NCBI GenBank assembly: GCA_022749755.1
Contig: CM040453.1
Span: 12,657,368 to 12,721,367 of the forward strand
DNA: 64,000 bases
Direction of reading: 5' to 3'
DNA from: Azadirachta indica
Lineage: Eukaryota; Streptophyta; Magnoliopsida; Sapindales; Meliaceae
In this document: positions 1 to 13,984 of the stretch, piece after piece
How the letters are laid out: each line of letters begins with the position of its first letter
Position numbering within the stretch: the first letter of the stretch is position 1
The notes under the pieces: generated by a model
Database searches by the model: none
Told to the model about the DNA's origin: nothing
The model's input: the letters and a program-made list of their open reading frames with translations, nothing else
Program-made: the position numbers and the translations under genes

Positions 1-1425
1 CAAATCATAGTTCATTAGAGTTGAACGGTTGCCTCTCAGTGAAATGACATATCAACAGAAAACTAATTCACAGATGGGACAGCACTAGACAAGTTGAAAT
101 CTAAGCAATTAGTTTCGTACTAGATGCAAGAGCAATGACTAGGGTGTTGCCTCTAGGAGTTCAGTGCTATTTTGTATTTACTTTGATTTCAAATGCAATA
201 GCTCAGGATCAATTGACATGTGAACTCTTTATTTGTTCTTACCCATCTATTCTTTTTTAGATTTCAATCTCTAAATTATGTGGTAGTATTTTGTTGTAGG
301 TATTACAAACAACACTAGAAATTTATTACCAAACAAAAGTTTTTAAGTAGAATCAAGACAGAACAAACTTCTAGAAACTAATACTAAAATCTAGAAAAAT
401 AAAATTTATGCATTTTTTACTATTACTTAGAAGTAATACTCCTTCGATTTACTTTAAGTGTGATTGGTGTCATATTCTCATCCCACTCTTGAAGATAAAT
501 TGAGGGAGGAAGATCATTGCTTAGTCCTCAGCAACACATATGATCATGGAACACCCAAAACAAAAATTGGTTGATTGGTTCCATGATACGGTCAAAAGCA
601 ACCATTGTTTACCCATAGAGAGGCCAAACATTGCTCTAGAATTTAATTCTTCATCATGGATTTTTCACTCTAATACTAGAAATAGCAGAAGTTAGCTATC
701 TGCTACCTTTTACAGAATACTTTGAAACTCAGAAGCAATGTGCAGATAACCGCTGTAGCACTTCTGAAATTTTAAATTATGGATATTCACCTACCAAGCT
801 GATTAAAGGTTTGTTTGGGTTTGAAGACTTTGAAACCATAGCTGCTGTGAGTGGAACCACAAGATATTAAATATCAACTCAAAAGTGAGTGGTCCCCATT
901 AAAAGTTGGTTTTTACCAAACACCTTTCCTAATTGTGCTTTTACAGTCAAAGTAAAAGCTAGCAGTTCAAAACATGCCATATAACTTCGAGGCCAATTAT
1001 ACGACACCTTTTAACACTACAACCTTCACATACACTCCAAAATGATAGCCACTTCAATCGCCAGGTGGGGGCATGCAAGTTGAATCCCTAGAAATTACCA
1101 ACCAAGAATACAAATTTCAAGGGCATTTTTTATGAAAAAAGCTCAGTTCTCCCTCCTGTCAAAAAGCAACCCATTTCTATTTGGAGAACTCATTTGCAGG
1201 AGAACAGGGAACTTTCTGCCTTCTGCATGTATTTAAACCTTGAAGCCTCAAAATTCCGAGTAATATTATGTTATAATAAATGGGAACATGACATCATAAT
1301 GTAAATAAGAATAGAAGTCCACATAACATGATAATGACAACGAAAAAAGAAATACCAATGCAGATATTTCAACCAAAGCAAAATAATATAAATAAATAAA
1401 AATGCACGGATATAGAGATTTTTAC
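1..1425 (-). other. Intron of the sterol glucosyltransferase gene
   Basis: The donor site after CLAVV is at 1425-1424 on the minus strand. I searched the rest of this stretch for the next conserved motif (HHGGAGTTAAGL) and saw no match, so it is read as the start of an intron leaving the window. No other gene is visible in it. Confidence 0.7.
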
Positions 1426-4400
1426 CACAGCAAGGCATTGTAAGAAAAGCCAGTCATGTGGGCAATTGTCCAGTAAATACACAAAGTCCTTTGATTCTGC
1501 CACTGAAAATAGATAATTAAGTATGTATTCACATCCACATCCATTATAAAGTCATAAATATCAGCAGATATTAGAATCCCATGGATTCAATGTAATGAAG
1601 ATAGAATACTGAGACCTACAATTCCCAAGACCTCCCCACCCTTTGTTGATGATGCCTCTTTTTCCAGTAATTTCCAGTGCTTTCACAATTGTTTCAGTCA
1701 TCTTCTCTGGTTCTTGAACAGGCTGATTTGAATTAAAAATAAGAATGAATGAACCAAAAAAAATATAGAAACAAATAATTGATCTAAAAGTGGATGCCTC
1801 AGGCAACAGAGGACTTGTAGGTATTAGCTGTATTAAAAAGCCACAGTTGGTGACAACATATAAAATTCAAAGACATATATTGGATAAGCATATATTAGAT
1901 CCAACCACAGATGTTCTAGAAGATCACAAATTCAGGCTGTCCCCAAAATGTTAGATTTTAGTAATAAACAATTTACCTATATATATATATATATATATAT
2001 ACAATTGATATAGAACGAGCTAAGCTAGTTCTCAGCCAATTTATCATTATTCTTTTATTTTTCTCATTTTGTTTAGATTAGGGTTTGTCTTATTACAGTC
2101 ATGTTTAGGGCATCTATTTTCATTAAATTTGACTTTTCTTATTCGTGTTAGAATAGGATTTCTATTCTTAACGGAAAGTAGATTCATATTTCCTCTTTAA
2201 TTCAGGGTTTTGGCAACTATAAATAAGGCCTTAACTTTTGTTCTAGAGCTAGACATTAAGATTTTCAGATTATTGAATAAAGTTATGATGTTTCCACCCA
2301 ACTTCCTCTAATTTTTCTCCTTTTCCTATAATTTGTTATTTGGTGCTACATCAACAATGCTTCTCTAATAAGGACATCCTTGCCTTATAGGTTAATGAGA
2401 GTCATCGGATTGATATACTAGCCCACAATTAATTGTGTTTTATGTAGGCATTGTCTTGTCAATTAACATCATCAAATTGATGTGGTAAAAGACAATAAAT
2501 TTGAAGTCATTGGATCAATCCAATTACTCTCGTTAACCCATAAAATACAGATGCCCTTATCAAAAAAGAAAATATATATATATATATATACGCTCAACCT
2601 TTTGGTTCGCCTTTCTTGCACCAAACAAAATATATGAAGTAATTTTGCAAGAGGAAAAAAAATACATAATTAGGAACAACTTTTACAGCTGCTTGGACAG
2701 ATATACACTGATAATAGTTGAGCAATTCCACTTTTTCTAATTGGTTCTAAGATGTATTCAGTTGGTGCACTATAGACTATGATTTTCATTGTAACTACAG
2801 TATTAGTGCCCGTTTGGTTTAGCTTTTTTATTGGCTAAAATGGCTTTTTTAATGATAAAAACTCTTTTCAAATTTTTTAATGTCGTTTGGTTGACAATGA
2901 AAAAGAGCTTTTAAAAATTAAAAAGGTTATTTTTCTTCTATTGGAAGAAGCCCAAAATTTGGGCTTTTGGCAGTAGAGTTTCTCCAGCTTTTTTAAAAGA
3001 TAAAATTGTCTAAAATACCTTTACTTTATTTTAAAAATTTTATATTATTTCTTTAAAATAAAACATTAAAAATTTGTCTATTAAAATAATTACTCAAATT
3101 TTCTCAAAAGTCAATTGTGACAATCAAACGATTAATAAACTATTGTTAAAAACTCTACTTATAAAAGTTTTACGAGTAAAAATTCTACTTTAAAAAGCTC
3201 TATTTGAAAAGTTATACTAAACGGACCCTAGTAACCTTAATATGACTACCTATATTCAAAATCACCAACCATGACAAAATTCTGCTTTTGAAAAATTAAA
3301 AAAATTAAACAGTACATTACTATCAAAGAGAAGGTACCAAAAAGAATGAGATGAACTATAGGCTGACCACTAGTTTCTCAAAAATTTGCTTTTACAAGAA
3401 CCTCTAGGCACAGTTCCTACATAAAATCATTATCCAGAATTACAACAGAACAGCATGCCAAGTTTCCAGAAAGAAAACTTGGACCATAAAGATGGGAACA
3501 CACCCAATATGGTAAAATAAGGAGAAGTGCTCGTCATCACTATCTCTGAATTAAGACAAAACAGAAAGCCTTCACATATTGCATTATTCCATGCACTACA
3601 AAGAGGATAGAATTTTTCAGGTCAACCTCATGAGACATATTAAAATTGCTGCCATGTCAATATTATTTCACAGTCAACTTCATCAAAATGGTCAATTCAC
3701 CATTCACTCTACGCCCCAATTAACTTCACAATACGCTCAGTTACTCTTTCATTCTACCACTTTTTTTTACCCTATATCAACAGACAAAACAAAAATAGTA
3801 CTAACGCCATCCACCCATAGCACCAGATTGATTGATTAACTATTAACTCTCTTCAAATAACCTTCCGATTCACTAACTGTCAATCAAGCATACCATATGG
3901 CCCAAAACTTGTATACTGAAATCAAAAGGAAAAATAATAGAAACTATTACCTATGCCTTCATGTAGGGAGCAAAGCATGAAAGCAGATACAATACACTCC
4001 CAGAAACCTCCTGGAACTATTAAAAATAATAATGGAAGCAAATCAAATCCTGAAAGAGCAGGTAGAATTATTTTTTGTTTCCCCTTTTGGGTTCAATTTA
4101 GGTCATAGAAAAAACAGTTTGATAGTGTATTTGGGAGTTCTACCACGAAAAAGTGAACTCTTTAATTGCAAAGAAACTGAAAAGTATTTAATGGAGCGTT
4201 TTTGAGAGAAAAGTGGCCAGAATCTTAGATAAAGAAACTAGAAAGTGGTAATATTTTTAGACAGACAAAAGAGCAATGACAACAACTTAGTGCCCATTTG
4301 GCATGGCTTTCTACTGGCTAAGAGAGCTTTCGCCAAAAACTCTTTTTAATTTCTTTTGTCATTTGGTTGTCATTTGAGCTCAGATTATAGAAGATTAAAA

Positions 4401-7400
4401 CGCTATTTTAAGCAGACTAGGAGAAGCTTAAATTTTAAGCTTTTGGGAGAAGCACTTTTTAAGCTTCGCTAACGCCAAATTGTCTAAAAAATTATTCCTT
4501 TATTTTCAAATTTTTACCTCATCCTTCTTATAACACAATCTGCAAAAACTTTTCCATGAAGTATTTAGATAGTTTATATTAAGAGTTGCAATCAACAACC
4601 AACAGTTTCATGTTAAAGGGGCTACTTACAAATGCACTACTAGGAGATCTATTTGAAAAAGATGTCAATGAAGCTGATATACCAGACTGGTATAAACAAA
4701 TGCCTTAAATAGCTATGATGTCACAGAAATGGAATGCAGAAGTTAACTTTTCTTTTACCAAATTGAGCTGTAAAAGTATGCAAAAAACTTAGCGTACAAA
4801 ATTTTCCTGCATGATATTCACAAAAGTTAAAAGAATTTTCCAATCACAAACATCTTCAAGGTATCCTCCAATATTTATCCTAATTTCTCAGCAAAATGCA
4901 AGCACAAATGTGACAGAAATGAAGGAAAAGAAACTCACAAGGCTACCAAAACCAATATAGATAGGCTTTTCACCAGCTTCTAGCCATTGTATAAGTGAAT
5001 CTGGAGGTTTGTAAGTCGAAGCCAGGTCAAGGAAACAAAACCCAACTACATCAATTTTAGGTCCCCAGTCTGCAAAACAAGATGGGAGTGCTAGAGCAGA
5101 TTAGAATGACATCCTTCCAATAGCAACAATGATTTGCATTTCAAGAAATCTTCTCAATTTTAAAATACAGAGTAACAACCTTTTGGTTTTGGAACAAGGT
5201 GAGGACTCCATATGTATGCATAAGGCACATCCAAAGGAGAGCTATAAGATCCACTCAAGTACGTCACAGGTCTTAGCTTCAGCTTCTTCTTCCTAAAATC
5301 ATTAATTATGTCTCGTATTCCAAGCCATATTAATGCATCAACAATTTGATAAGAGAGCTGCAGCAAAGATAGTGTATAAGGATGGGTGGAATGTCAAACA
5401 AAAACTAGATACACACTTAGGTTGAAGGCAAAGGACTGTGCGATAGGCTATTGAAGGTGGGTAACCACAAGTGATCTAATGTGTCTTGAAAGTAACAAGG
5501 AACTTGAACACAGAACCGAAAGCAGTTCTCAAGATATTGTCTAGTAGTGCAGCAGAGGTTTATTCAGCATGGAGAATGAAAAGAAAACTTAAAAAGCAAA
5601 TCTTATAAACATTGGAGTTTAACAGTTCAATTTACCTTTTATATACACAGAGATTCATTTTCATTTGACTTCTTTGTTTGTTCTATGAAGAATTAGGTAC
5701 AATCTTTTCTAGAGTTTGAGGAGGGTGTCAAGTTATGGACACCAGTGTACATTTGTTGATCATAAAACAAATTTTGAAACTCAGAAATATACATGTATAT
5801 CATGAATAAGTTGATAACATAAGACTCACTCTATTGGCAACTTGTTGCTTAACACGGGATAAAGGATGAGGAAATTCACTAGTGGGCCTGACAAACAGGA
5901 AACAGATGTTAACATGCCTGCACAATTCTAAAGCTTTTATACAAACCATACATATACCACAAAGATTTTCGCAACAAACAACACTTACGTCCAAGGCATT
6001 GTGAAAATTATATGAAGTGGTACTTTCAATGCCTCTGCAACATGCGTATGACCTGAACAAGAGCTGGCCCATCTCAGGTATGCAGGCACAAAAAAGGGTA
6101 GAAAAAGAGTACATGGAGCAACATATCTAGAAAGTATCAATCCATGGTATATCTCTCTTGTTACTATCATAGCACAGAACTTGTGGAAATACATATCATA
6201 AGAAATCTTAATGGTGATTTTTTATGTTTTCAAGAGCAGAAAACACCAGAAAACAGCAGAAAACATGTTTGATTACATTTATGGAAAATTTTATTTTCAA
6301 AAGAAGAAAATATTGTTTTTAATTTTAACTAAAAAGTTGAAAAAAACTTTTTTTTGCTTTCACCATCTTCAAAAACATGTTTTCAAAATTAAATATAAAA
6401 ATTTCCTCAAAACTAATGTACACATTTTCAGAAATAATATCAAACATGTTCTCAATATTTTTCATTTTAGAAAGCTATTTTTATCAAACACTACCAAACA
6501 CATTTCCTGTTATTAAAAACAACGCTTCCAAAAAATCAATTTTATAGTTTTCAAAAACATCATTTGAAAATAGTTATTGAACACACCGTTAGAGTTCCTT
6601 CCCATTATTCAACCATAAAATAAACTTTACTGATTGCCAAAATAAGATTCTCAACAAGTGGAATATAGGAAAACTGTTGTCACATCAATGGGTCTCAAAT
6701 TTTACCTAACCATCAAACAGTATGAGGCGAGTTTGTATTAAATCAGAAGAAAACTTTAGGGAAAATCCAAAAAGAATCTAACCATATGCTGGGGGATTGG
6801 CAATTATGGCATCTGGTTTAAATGGAACCATTGTATCAGGATCAGGGTCCCTGCATGCAGGAAGTAAAGAGTAAATAATTTCCTTTAATTGGTTCCGTTG
6901 AATGGGAATTTCTGACGGTCCTGACGGCAAGAAGCCTTTATTCTTGACCATATCTGCATAAAATGCAATATTTAATACTCAGACATATATCATACCGAAC
7001 AGAAACAAATTACAAAATAGAAAATAAAAGAAAAAAGAAAGAAGAAAACAAGAAGCAAGCACAAAATTTTGGTTATACTAAGTGCAATAAATATAAATGT
7101 GTAACACCTAAGCTTCTCCATTTTTGGCTACCTTGACATTGAGTTAAATGATAACTCAAGTGAGCTTCAAATACCTATGTTAATCAGTTGATGCAATCGA
7201 GTCTTATAGAGAAGTTGATCAATTATTAACACAGTTCAGTTTCACGTCTCAACAAGGTTGTATGAATTTCGTAGTGTTGATGGAGAACAAGTGAAACAAG
7301 AATTGCTAATCAGGGAAATTATAAAGAATTGGAATGTTTTATTTAATTTGACTTTTCCCTTCCTTGCTTAAGTTGCATTTCTAGTTTTGGAGCTTTCCAA

Positions 7401-10400
7401 GTCTACCAAGAATAAGACAATGAGTATAAATATGCATCTTTTGTAGCCTTTGAGGCAAAGAGTGTTTTCAAGAATATAATATAAGTTCTAAATTGGAACA
7501 TCTTCAAGCAAGATTTTATCTCTTTGGTAGATTCTGTGGAGTGGTGAGTTCTAGTGCTTGTTAAAAACCTAAGGGTGGTAGTTTTCCGTATCCATTTGTG
7601 CTGTCTGGGTGGAGAGCATTTCTACCCATATGAGATCCTATTAGCATAATTTTTCCACTGTATTTCAGAGGCCTTTGTAAGACATCGAAGCTTTGACTAA
7701 AGGGAAAAGAAAATAAGAAAAAAGAAAATTGAGGGTTGAACCAAGGTTGATGTCTTTTCCCAACAATATACAAGAAAAATCATATTAATCAGTTTCAGAC
7801 AGCTGCCATCCTCATCAATTCAAATTCTGGACTGAATTCAGAAAAGGACATTAATATCTTGAACAAACAATCAATAACTAACTTATGTCAATCTTTACAT
7901 AAAATATCAAGGGAAACACAAGGAAAATGGAAGACAAGCAATATACAATTATCAAAATTATCATAAACAAAATGCATTATGTATGAGGTCATATGAAAAA
8001 GAGCTTTCATAGTTCAAGGGGAAGTTTACAATAGTGGAATTGATCTTGTCTTGTGTATCCTCAGTAAGTGAAGTCCAGAAAATCAATGGGCTAGGGACAG
8101 ACCCTGGAAATCACAAAGCCACTTAAAAGATAGTTGTAATCTGGTCTTATAATAATATTCATAGGAATTACGGTTTACATCAATTAAATATTTAACATCA
8201 GAGTCTCTAAAAGCCATAGGTCTAACAGTTTTTTCAGATTTCTCCCTTAGCTTCGTCAATGTTTTTATTAAATTTAATCTAATCTATCAGGTGCAGCAAG
8301 TTATAACAGCTTTTTGTTTACACACCAGAAGTCACTAGCTTAGTCAGCAATAAGTTGGTTTCATTGAAGATTCAGGCAATGCCTTTTAGGTTAAAAGAGT
8401 AGTAACATAACAGCTGTCTCTAGGACAAGTTGTCAATAGAATTAACTAATCTTGTCCCGTTGTGATAGCATATGAAGCCAAAGATGGGAACCAACCAATT
8501 TGACAGAGAACTAATAGAGAAAGAAGGGGAAAAACACAGACATAAATTAAGAAAATTCAAAGGAAATTGAGGAAACAAATAATATTTAATTCCATAATTA
8601 TCAATCATTAAAATATTTGACTGAAACAGAAAAGAAGACCCACTCATAGAAGCATAGAGATAGATTCAAACAATGAACAAGAAAAGCAAATCAGGAACAC
8701 TAAATGCAACCCAAATAACTGAAATAGTAAAATTCAGATAAGTCAAATAAAATCTAATAAAACTAAACCAAATAAATAAATAAAAATTCCTAATCAAGGA
8801 AAATTCCTGCTACAATAGGACAGGTTAGACTAATTTAGGAGTTATTTTCATTTTCTTTTGTGTACTATGATTAGATTTTATTTTGCTGATTTAACCATTA
8901 CTAACTTTGGTTAAATTTGGGTTTCCTAATAAGCGTTCCTATATTGTTCACACGTTGATCACTATAGATTGGGACCCATGTTTTGTTACTGGAACCAAGT
9001 TTTTGATGATTAGAACTATTCAAATATAGGAATTAATCCCCTCCTAAGCTCTTCTAATTTAACTTCCCTTTCTCTCTTGATTCTCCATTATATTGGTATC
9101 AAGGAGGAGATAAAAATCCTACTCCAAAACAAGAAAAGAAAACTCAATCTACTAACTCAAACAAATAAATAAAACCTATTCGAACCAAAATAAAAATAAA
9201 TAATTCCTAAGGAAGGGACACTATCACTGTCTCTTTTGTTTTGAACATAAAACAAAGATAACAGCTCTACATAAGAGGAACAGAAGCTCCAACCTTTTAT
9301 ATCAGTTACAGGGGAAAGGTCCTTTGCAATATTATCTGAACATTTACTAATATAACAATTATCACACCACAGAATAAATTGATTAAGTCAAAATGCAAGA
9401 CAAGCAGGAGAGAATGAAAGGTAATAAAACAGAACTTGGAAACTTACAGCCAGCAAGAACTTTGGGATCTCCACCTAAAGGAAAAAACTCCAAGCCAGAA
9501 GCCATGACAAACTCTTTGAAATTTGAGTGAGTTGCTAGTCTAACTCTATGGCCATCTTCCTGCAAGTAAATATGTTTCTGTATTAATTCGTAAAATGTAT
9601 AAAAAGTTAATCCTCTAGTCTATAAGTCCAGGAACATTTCTTCAAAGAAGAGACACCAAAATACTGCAAGAAAACTCAAGGCACAGAAAAATTAAAAAAG
9701 CTATTATATTCAAAACAAGACATACTTCTATCATACTATGATAAAGACGACTTCTTGCAGATCTAACTCCATTTTGTAAACACTAGAGCACCCAAAAGAA
9801 CTAAATATTCAAAACAAAACACATTTCTATTCTATTATACTATGATAAAAATGATTTCTTTGCAGATCTACCTCCATTTATCTACAAAGGCTCTTCATGT
9901 GTCCAATCATATGCCTTAATTTAGATATAATCTCAAGAATAAGAGAGAAGGGGTATTTAGAATATTGTCACAAAAACAAACAAGATAACCAGAAGATATA
10001 AAAGATCATACCTCCTGAGGCTATATAATAAAAGAAAATCAAAACAAAAGGAATACGAGCATAGAAGTGCAGGAGCAATTAAGAGATTGAGGGTTCAAAT
10101 CCCCTCATATCATCGTTGGTGGGGGATTGGCTTAATTTGGGGTGAAACAGGTTGGACTGCAGATAACTAAGAAAACAATTGACAGAAAAATTGCTCAAGA
10201 GCACCATATCAAAAACAAGCGACTCTGAGTACAGTCTGTTCACATATATTATAAAGTTCCTCTTGCATCAAGAAGAGCTACAGAGGAATGCAGTTGGAGA
10301 ATGAGACTGTATTCACGCAGCCACTATAGATCACTATGAACTGAACATAATCTCACAGCAGATGAAGAAGCACTAACTAAAAGCATTGTCAAAACCAGAA

Positions 10401-13400
10401 AATGAATATAACCTGTAAACGTTTTCCAATTGCAATAAATGGTTGAACATCTCCTCTTGTTCCAACAATAAGCATAACTATTTGCAGTGGAGGTATATCT
10501 TGAACATTGGCTGCTTCAACAGGTCCTTTGTCAGTAGATTCATTATAAACAACTCCAGTTCCAAAATCAAGGCTCTGCGGTTTAATATCTACTGGAACCT
10601 CAAATTGTACCGTTCCATCATCTTTAACAGTAGCAAGTCGGTTTAACCATTTTAACTGCAGAATTTTTAAGAGTCAATTTTCAATCTCATGCTAAAAGTA
10701 CAAAGAATTTAAACTGTCAATTAAGTAAAGCACTACTAAGAGTCTGTCAGTAGATTACACCAAAATATAGCATCATTTCCAATGATCAAATGTAACACAG
10801 AATTTGGGGAAAGCAAGTTAATTAGTTCATCAGGAATATATAAGCAGGCAACAATGTACATAAGAAAAATAAAAAGTAAAAGACCCAGCACGCAATGTGG
10901 TACTCACAACTCATTAAAAACCCCAGAAAGAAACTACATCATCACTGATCTAAGAAATTGCATCAACACTGTATATCTGAGGATAGCTGCAAATTCTTTT
11001 GGCTTTATCCCTGTAGACAACATCAATCAAGACCTCGACAACTCACAAATATGCATCTGGTGGTTGACTTAAATACAGCTAACAGAACAGAAACCTTTTT
11101 CAGTGGAGCTTGGGACTTATATGGACTAATAAATAAAAGACATAGGTGTGGCTAAATATAAAAAATATGACAACAATCCCCATCTTAGCTTAAAATTTCA
11201 CCAATATCTAAAAAAATAGAAACTCAATCAACCATGTCCTCCAAAATCCCTTAAGATAACTTCACAAACTGCAAACGTTAACCAATTCAAGTAGTGCTTA
11301 AACTTGTACAGAAATTAACAAGGTCAGTACATTAGCTTGATTATAATTGTGGCAACTCTAGAGAGTTCATAAACTAATGCTCTCTGCCTCAGACAATGAG
11401 AGAGAAATTGAGCATGCACATGCCTATCTTTCAGGCATCTGAATATGTCCCCTCTCTTCCACCAGCAATATTGTATCATTGTTGCTATTTTTCTTTGATT
11501 GTCAACAGAACCCAGTAGATAGCTAATAATAGGTCAAATAGAAGTATCATCTTGCAATTTATCAAATCTTTCCACCTCAAGCTTGTGCGAATCACCCAAC
11601 TCATATTTTACACTTCCAATTATATCAACGCCCTTTTTACTCATGTAACAAGAAATACACATCAAAGTTTACACCTTTACTGATGAAAAACTTAGGTGGC
11701 ATAGATTTTTGCACCTAAAGAAGCCACAAAAGATAACCTTTGACACCAGACCAAAATCTTAGGTCTACACAGTTTTCTGCCTTCCGCTCAAGGGTTCACC
11801 ATCGCATGAGCTATGCAAGACAACCCAGACATCTCTAAATTAAAATCATCAACAAGAATACCACTAGAGTCTTCAACAGATATACTCAACAAAGGATCAA
11901 GCATCATTAATAGCTTCAGCTCAAAATATCATTGTCTCAAGATGTAGGTACCCAAAAAAAAAAAAGATTATTATATGAATCTGGACCTGATGAAAAATAA
12001 ATTACTTCCATGCTAATAACCTTCAATCGACTACTTGTGACCTTGGACATTAAGAATACTATAAGATACATGTATATCTGTATATCTTTGAAGTTGATAC
12101 ATGTCAAACAACAATCAAAGTCCTATCAATTTTTAAACTATCACAATCCCAACAATTTCATTCAACATTATAACTTGATCTGGTCAACATCACCATTTAA
12201 TGAAGCAATAAGTAATAAACCAACCTCTGTTAGAGAACACAAGGTAAGAGCAACCTAAATCAGAAATCCAATTGTTAATTAAGAAACCAAAAAGTACATA
12301 TAAAGAAGAATCGGCATCGTGATTATAATACATCACCAATATTCGACTATCCAAGGAAGGCTATTTTTTCCCTTTTCAAGTCTCATACAATCAATTTCCC
12401 AAAAGCTACCTTATGACAACAAAGCCTTCTGCTTTTCTTTCACTGACATTGGAACATATAATTGCCTAAAGCAACATGTGAGTCCTTTCTTTTAATTTGA
12501 CCTTTAACTATAAACCACCAGCTTGATTTTCGTTTCATTTATTTTACATTGATTTTTAATCCCCTATAAGCAAATATGCCTTAAGATCCTCCTCATTATC
12601 AGTAGATACATACTGCACATTTATCTACAAACAAAGAAACAAAGCAAAGTAAATAATAAAATTAAGGTCTGATCGTCGTCAATTTTCATACCATTTCTTG
12701 CATCTAACATAGTTTCATAAGATATATCAAGATAGTTATTAACATGCATCTTTCTACCATACAAAAGGCATAACACTCTTCAAGCATAATTTATGGGTAA
12801 GGCATTTAGTTATATACAAACTTCCCCTTCAAACCACAACGACATAGCCAATATATTTGTCAACCTCATGCAACGTCTCACTGCCTTTTCCCTCTTTCTG
12901 CTTTTCTTTTGCTCTCACTCTTTCTTTCTTTCTTTATCTTGGCCTTCCATCACTGTTATCAAAGCCCTACTTCAATCCTACCCCAACTATTCATCCTCAC
13001 CACCACTATCACTGGTATCAAAACCCAACCTCGATCACATTTCCAAGACATCACACTACTACCTCCCAACCACTCTAGCCAACTATGTATGCACCTTGTC
13101 ATACAGAGCCATCTTGTTCACAAAACATGACAACATTTAAGCAAACTTAATGAGTCACTTAACAGATTAATGGGATAATTCTATTTAATCATAAAAAACG
13201 TCTATTCCAAAACTTAAGTGCCATAGCAAATTCAATAGCAGAAACGCTATAATGACGTGATTGCCATGTTCAAAAGAAAGATTCACTATTAATCATCAAC
13301 TGTATTCAATTTAACAAATAAAAAAACCAATGATAATGAGAATGGTATGGAAGGTTTACCCTCTTCTTGAAAGGAACTCTTTCGTCAAAAAGTTTTGTTG

Positions 13401-13684
13401 CCAATATAGCCAATTTATGATTATTCACACTTTGCCCGCGCTTTGTGAGATGACTAGAACTCGAATTTGCTTTCGTATCAGTGGATGTCGACGCTTCAAT
13501 AGACGACGCAATTTGTCCTGAAGATTGAGAAATTCGTTTCAATAAAACATAATTACACCATTATCGCAATTGCTAAAATTAATTAAAAAAAATAAATACC
13601 TGAAGAATCACGGCCATTGCAATTTTCGCCCTCGATTTCAACCTCAAAATCCACGGGTACATCTCCCGAAGATTGACGGTCCAT
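1426..13684 (-). CDS. UGT80A2: Sterol 3-beta-glucosyltransferase, UGT80A2 type (partial, C-terminal exons off the left edge)
   Basis: Transfers glucose from UDP-glucose to the 3-hydroxyl of membrane sterols, giving steryl glucosides. Eleven exons join in one frame: 13600-13684, 13360-13517, 10413-10655, 9448-9559, 6783-6953, 5989-6052, 5830-5887, 5180-5357, 4939-5069, 1620-1722 and 1426-1502, all with GT-AG borders, giving 460 codons. Start is the ATG at 13684 (MDRQSSGDVPVDFEVE). A variable Ser-rich N-terminus is followed by the glycosyltransferase-28 fold, with IVMLIVGTRGDVQPF near residues 140-154, then VAEALKVPLH, TPTSEFPHPLSRVKQQ, IYIGFGSL and IINKGWGGLGN. The visible part stops at CLAVV, just before the family's HHGGAGTT sugar-nucleotide motif; no matching exon occurs in 1-1425, so the last roughly 150 residues lie outside. 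Family proteins have about 600 or more residues. Diverges from the TrpRS gene. Confidence 0.95.
2367..2561. mobile_element. Small inverted-repeat element (MITE-like)
   Basis: The two ends form an imperfect inverted repeat of about 50 bp. The left arm begins ATAAGGACATCC and includes GGTTAATGAGAGTCAT; the reverse complement of the right arm begins ATAAGGGCATCT and includes GGTTAACGAGAGTAAT. There is no coding capacity. It lies in the glucosyltransferase intron between 1722 and 4939. Target duplication is not clear. Confidence 0.55.
2806..3228. mobile_element. MITE, family A copy 1
   Basis: Terminal inverted repeats: left GTGCCCGTTTGGTTTAGC, right (reverse complement) GGGTCCGTTTAGTATAAC, 17 of 22 positions matching over the outermost bases. 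About 420 bp, AT-rich, non-coding, inside an intron of the glucosyltransferase gene. A related copy sits about 1.5 kb downstream at 4290-4661. Confidence 0.6.
4290..4661. mobile_element. MITE, family A copy 2 (right end degraded)
   Basis: Begins GTGCCCATTTGGCATGGC and shares internal blocks with the copy at 2806-3228: 'actggct', 'aaaaactctttt', the GAAGC...GGGCTTTTGG-type segment, 'aaattgtctaaaa', and 'tctatttgaaaa' near the right end. The right terminal repeat is no longer clear. Non-coding, inside the same intron. Confidence 0.5.
6210..6591. mobile_element. MITE, family B copy 1
   Basis: Left end TAATGGTGATTTTTTATG, right end (reverse complement) TAACGGTGTGTTCAATAA. The interior has CAGAAAACAGCAGAAAACATG, and a related inverted copy is at 33094-33484. 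Non-coding; an apparent 101-codon frame over it is low-complexity Lys/Phe-rich and is not a gene. Confidence 0.5.
10060..10130 (+). repeat. tRNA-derived SINE-like fragment
   Basis: GAGGGTTCAAATCCCCTC (about 10088-10105) matches a pol III B box (GGTTCRANTCC). About 35 bases upstream TAGAAGTGCAGG loosely fits an A box. The flanks do not fold as a tRNA cloverleaf, so a decayed SINE is the better reading. Lies in the glucosyltransferase intron between 9559 and 10413. Confidence 0.35.
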
Positions 13685-13936
13685 AACTTTTCATCGATTT
13701 TCTTCTATCAGAGTCAAAAAAAACAATGCAAGGCAACAGTAGTATTTGTTTGAATCGAAAACCTAAAAAGAAAAAAGGAATATGCTACGCTGCACTGCAC
13801 TCACATCACATCACATGCTATAGAGGTAGGAGACTTCCTGCAATGACATGGGAATCGATTTCGTGACCCCTACCGCCTTTTTTTTAACAGTTTTTTTTCA
13901 TTTTCTTTTCCTGTTCTTTTCTTTTCTCGGAAAACT

Positions 13937-13957
13937 AGAGAGAGAGAGAGAGAGAGA
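13937..13957. repeat. (AG)n microsatellite in the glucosyltransferase leader
   Basis: Ten and a half AG dinucleotides. On the minus strand this is a CT run in the likely 5' untranslated region, just downstream of the TATA box. CT-rich tracts near transcription starts are common in plants. Confidence 0.8.
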
Positions 13958-13972
13958 TTTTGAATATAATTA

Positions 13973-13980
13973 TATTTATA
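13973..13980 (-). promoter_or_regulatory. TATA box of the glucosyltransferase gene
   Basis: TATAAATA on the minus strand, about 290 bases upstream of the ATG at 13684. A start about 30 bases downstream would place the CT run at the beginning of the leader. Called by sequence and position only. Confidence 0.5.
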
Positions 13981-13984
13981 GAGA

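Noticed and set aside
6211..6516. 101-codon frame rich in Lys and Phe
   Set aside because: Lies wholly within a MITE with terminal inverted repeats; low complexity.
7121..7565. LTR-like sequence with TATAAATATGCATC and a following leader
   Set aside because: Reads like a Copia LTR promoter, but I could not find paired termini, target duplication or a primer-binding site, so it is not listed as an element.
8820..9110. Possible solo LTR ending at TTGGTATCAAGGAGG
   Set aside because: The primer-site match is partial (TGGTATCA then divergence) and no LTR start or second copy was found.
10085..10110. Possible tRNA gene from the T-arm-like GGTTCAAATCC
   Set aside because: No acceptor stem, D arm or anticodon arm pairs at the right distances; kept only as a SINE-like fragment.
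12793..13140. 115-codon open frame in the first large glucosyltransferase intron
   Set aside because: Low-complexity Ser/Phe/His-rich translation with several overlapping frames of similar length, no family motif, and it lies inside an intron on the opposite strand.
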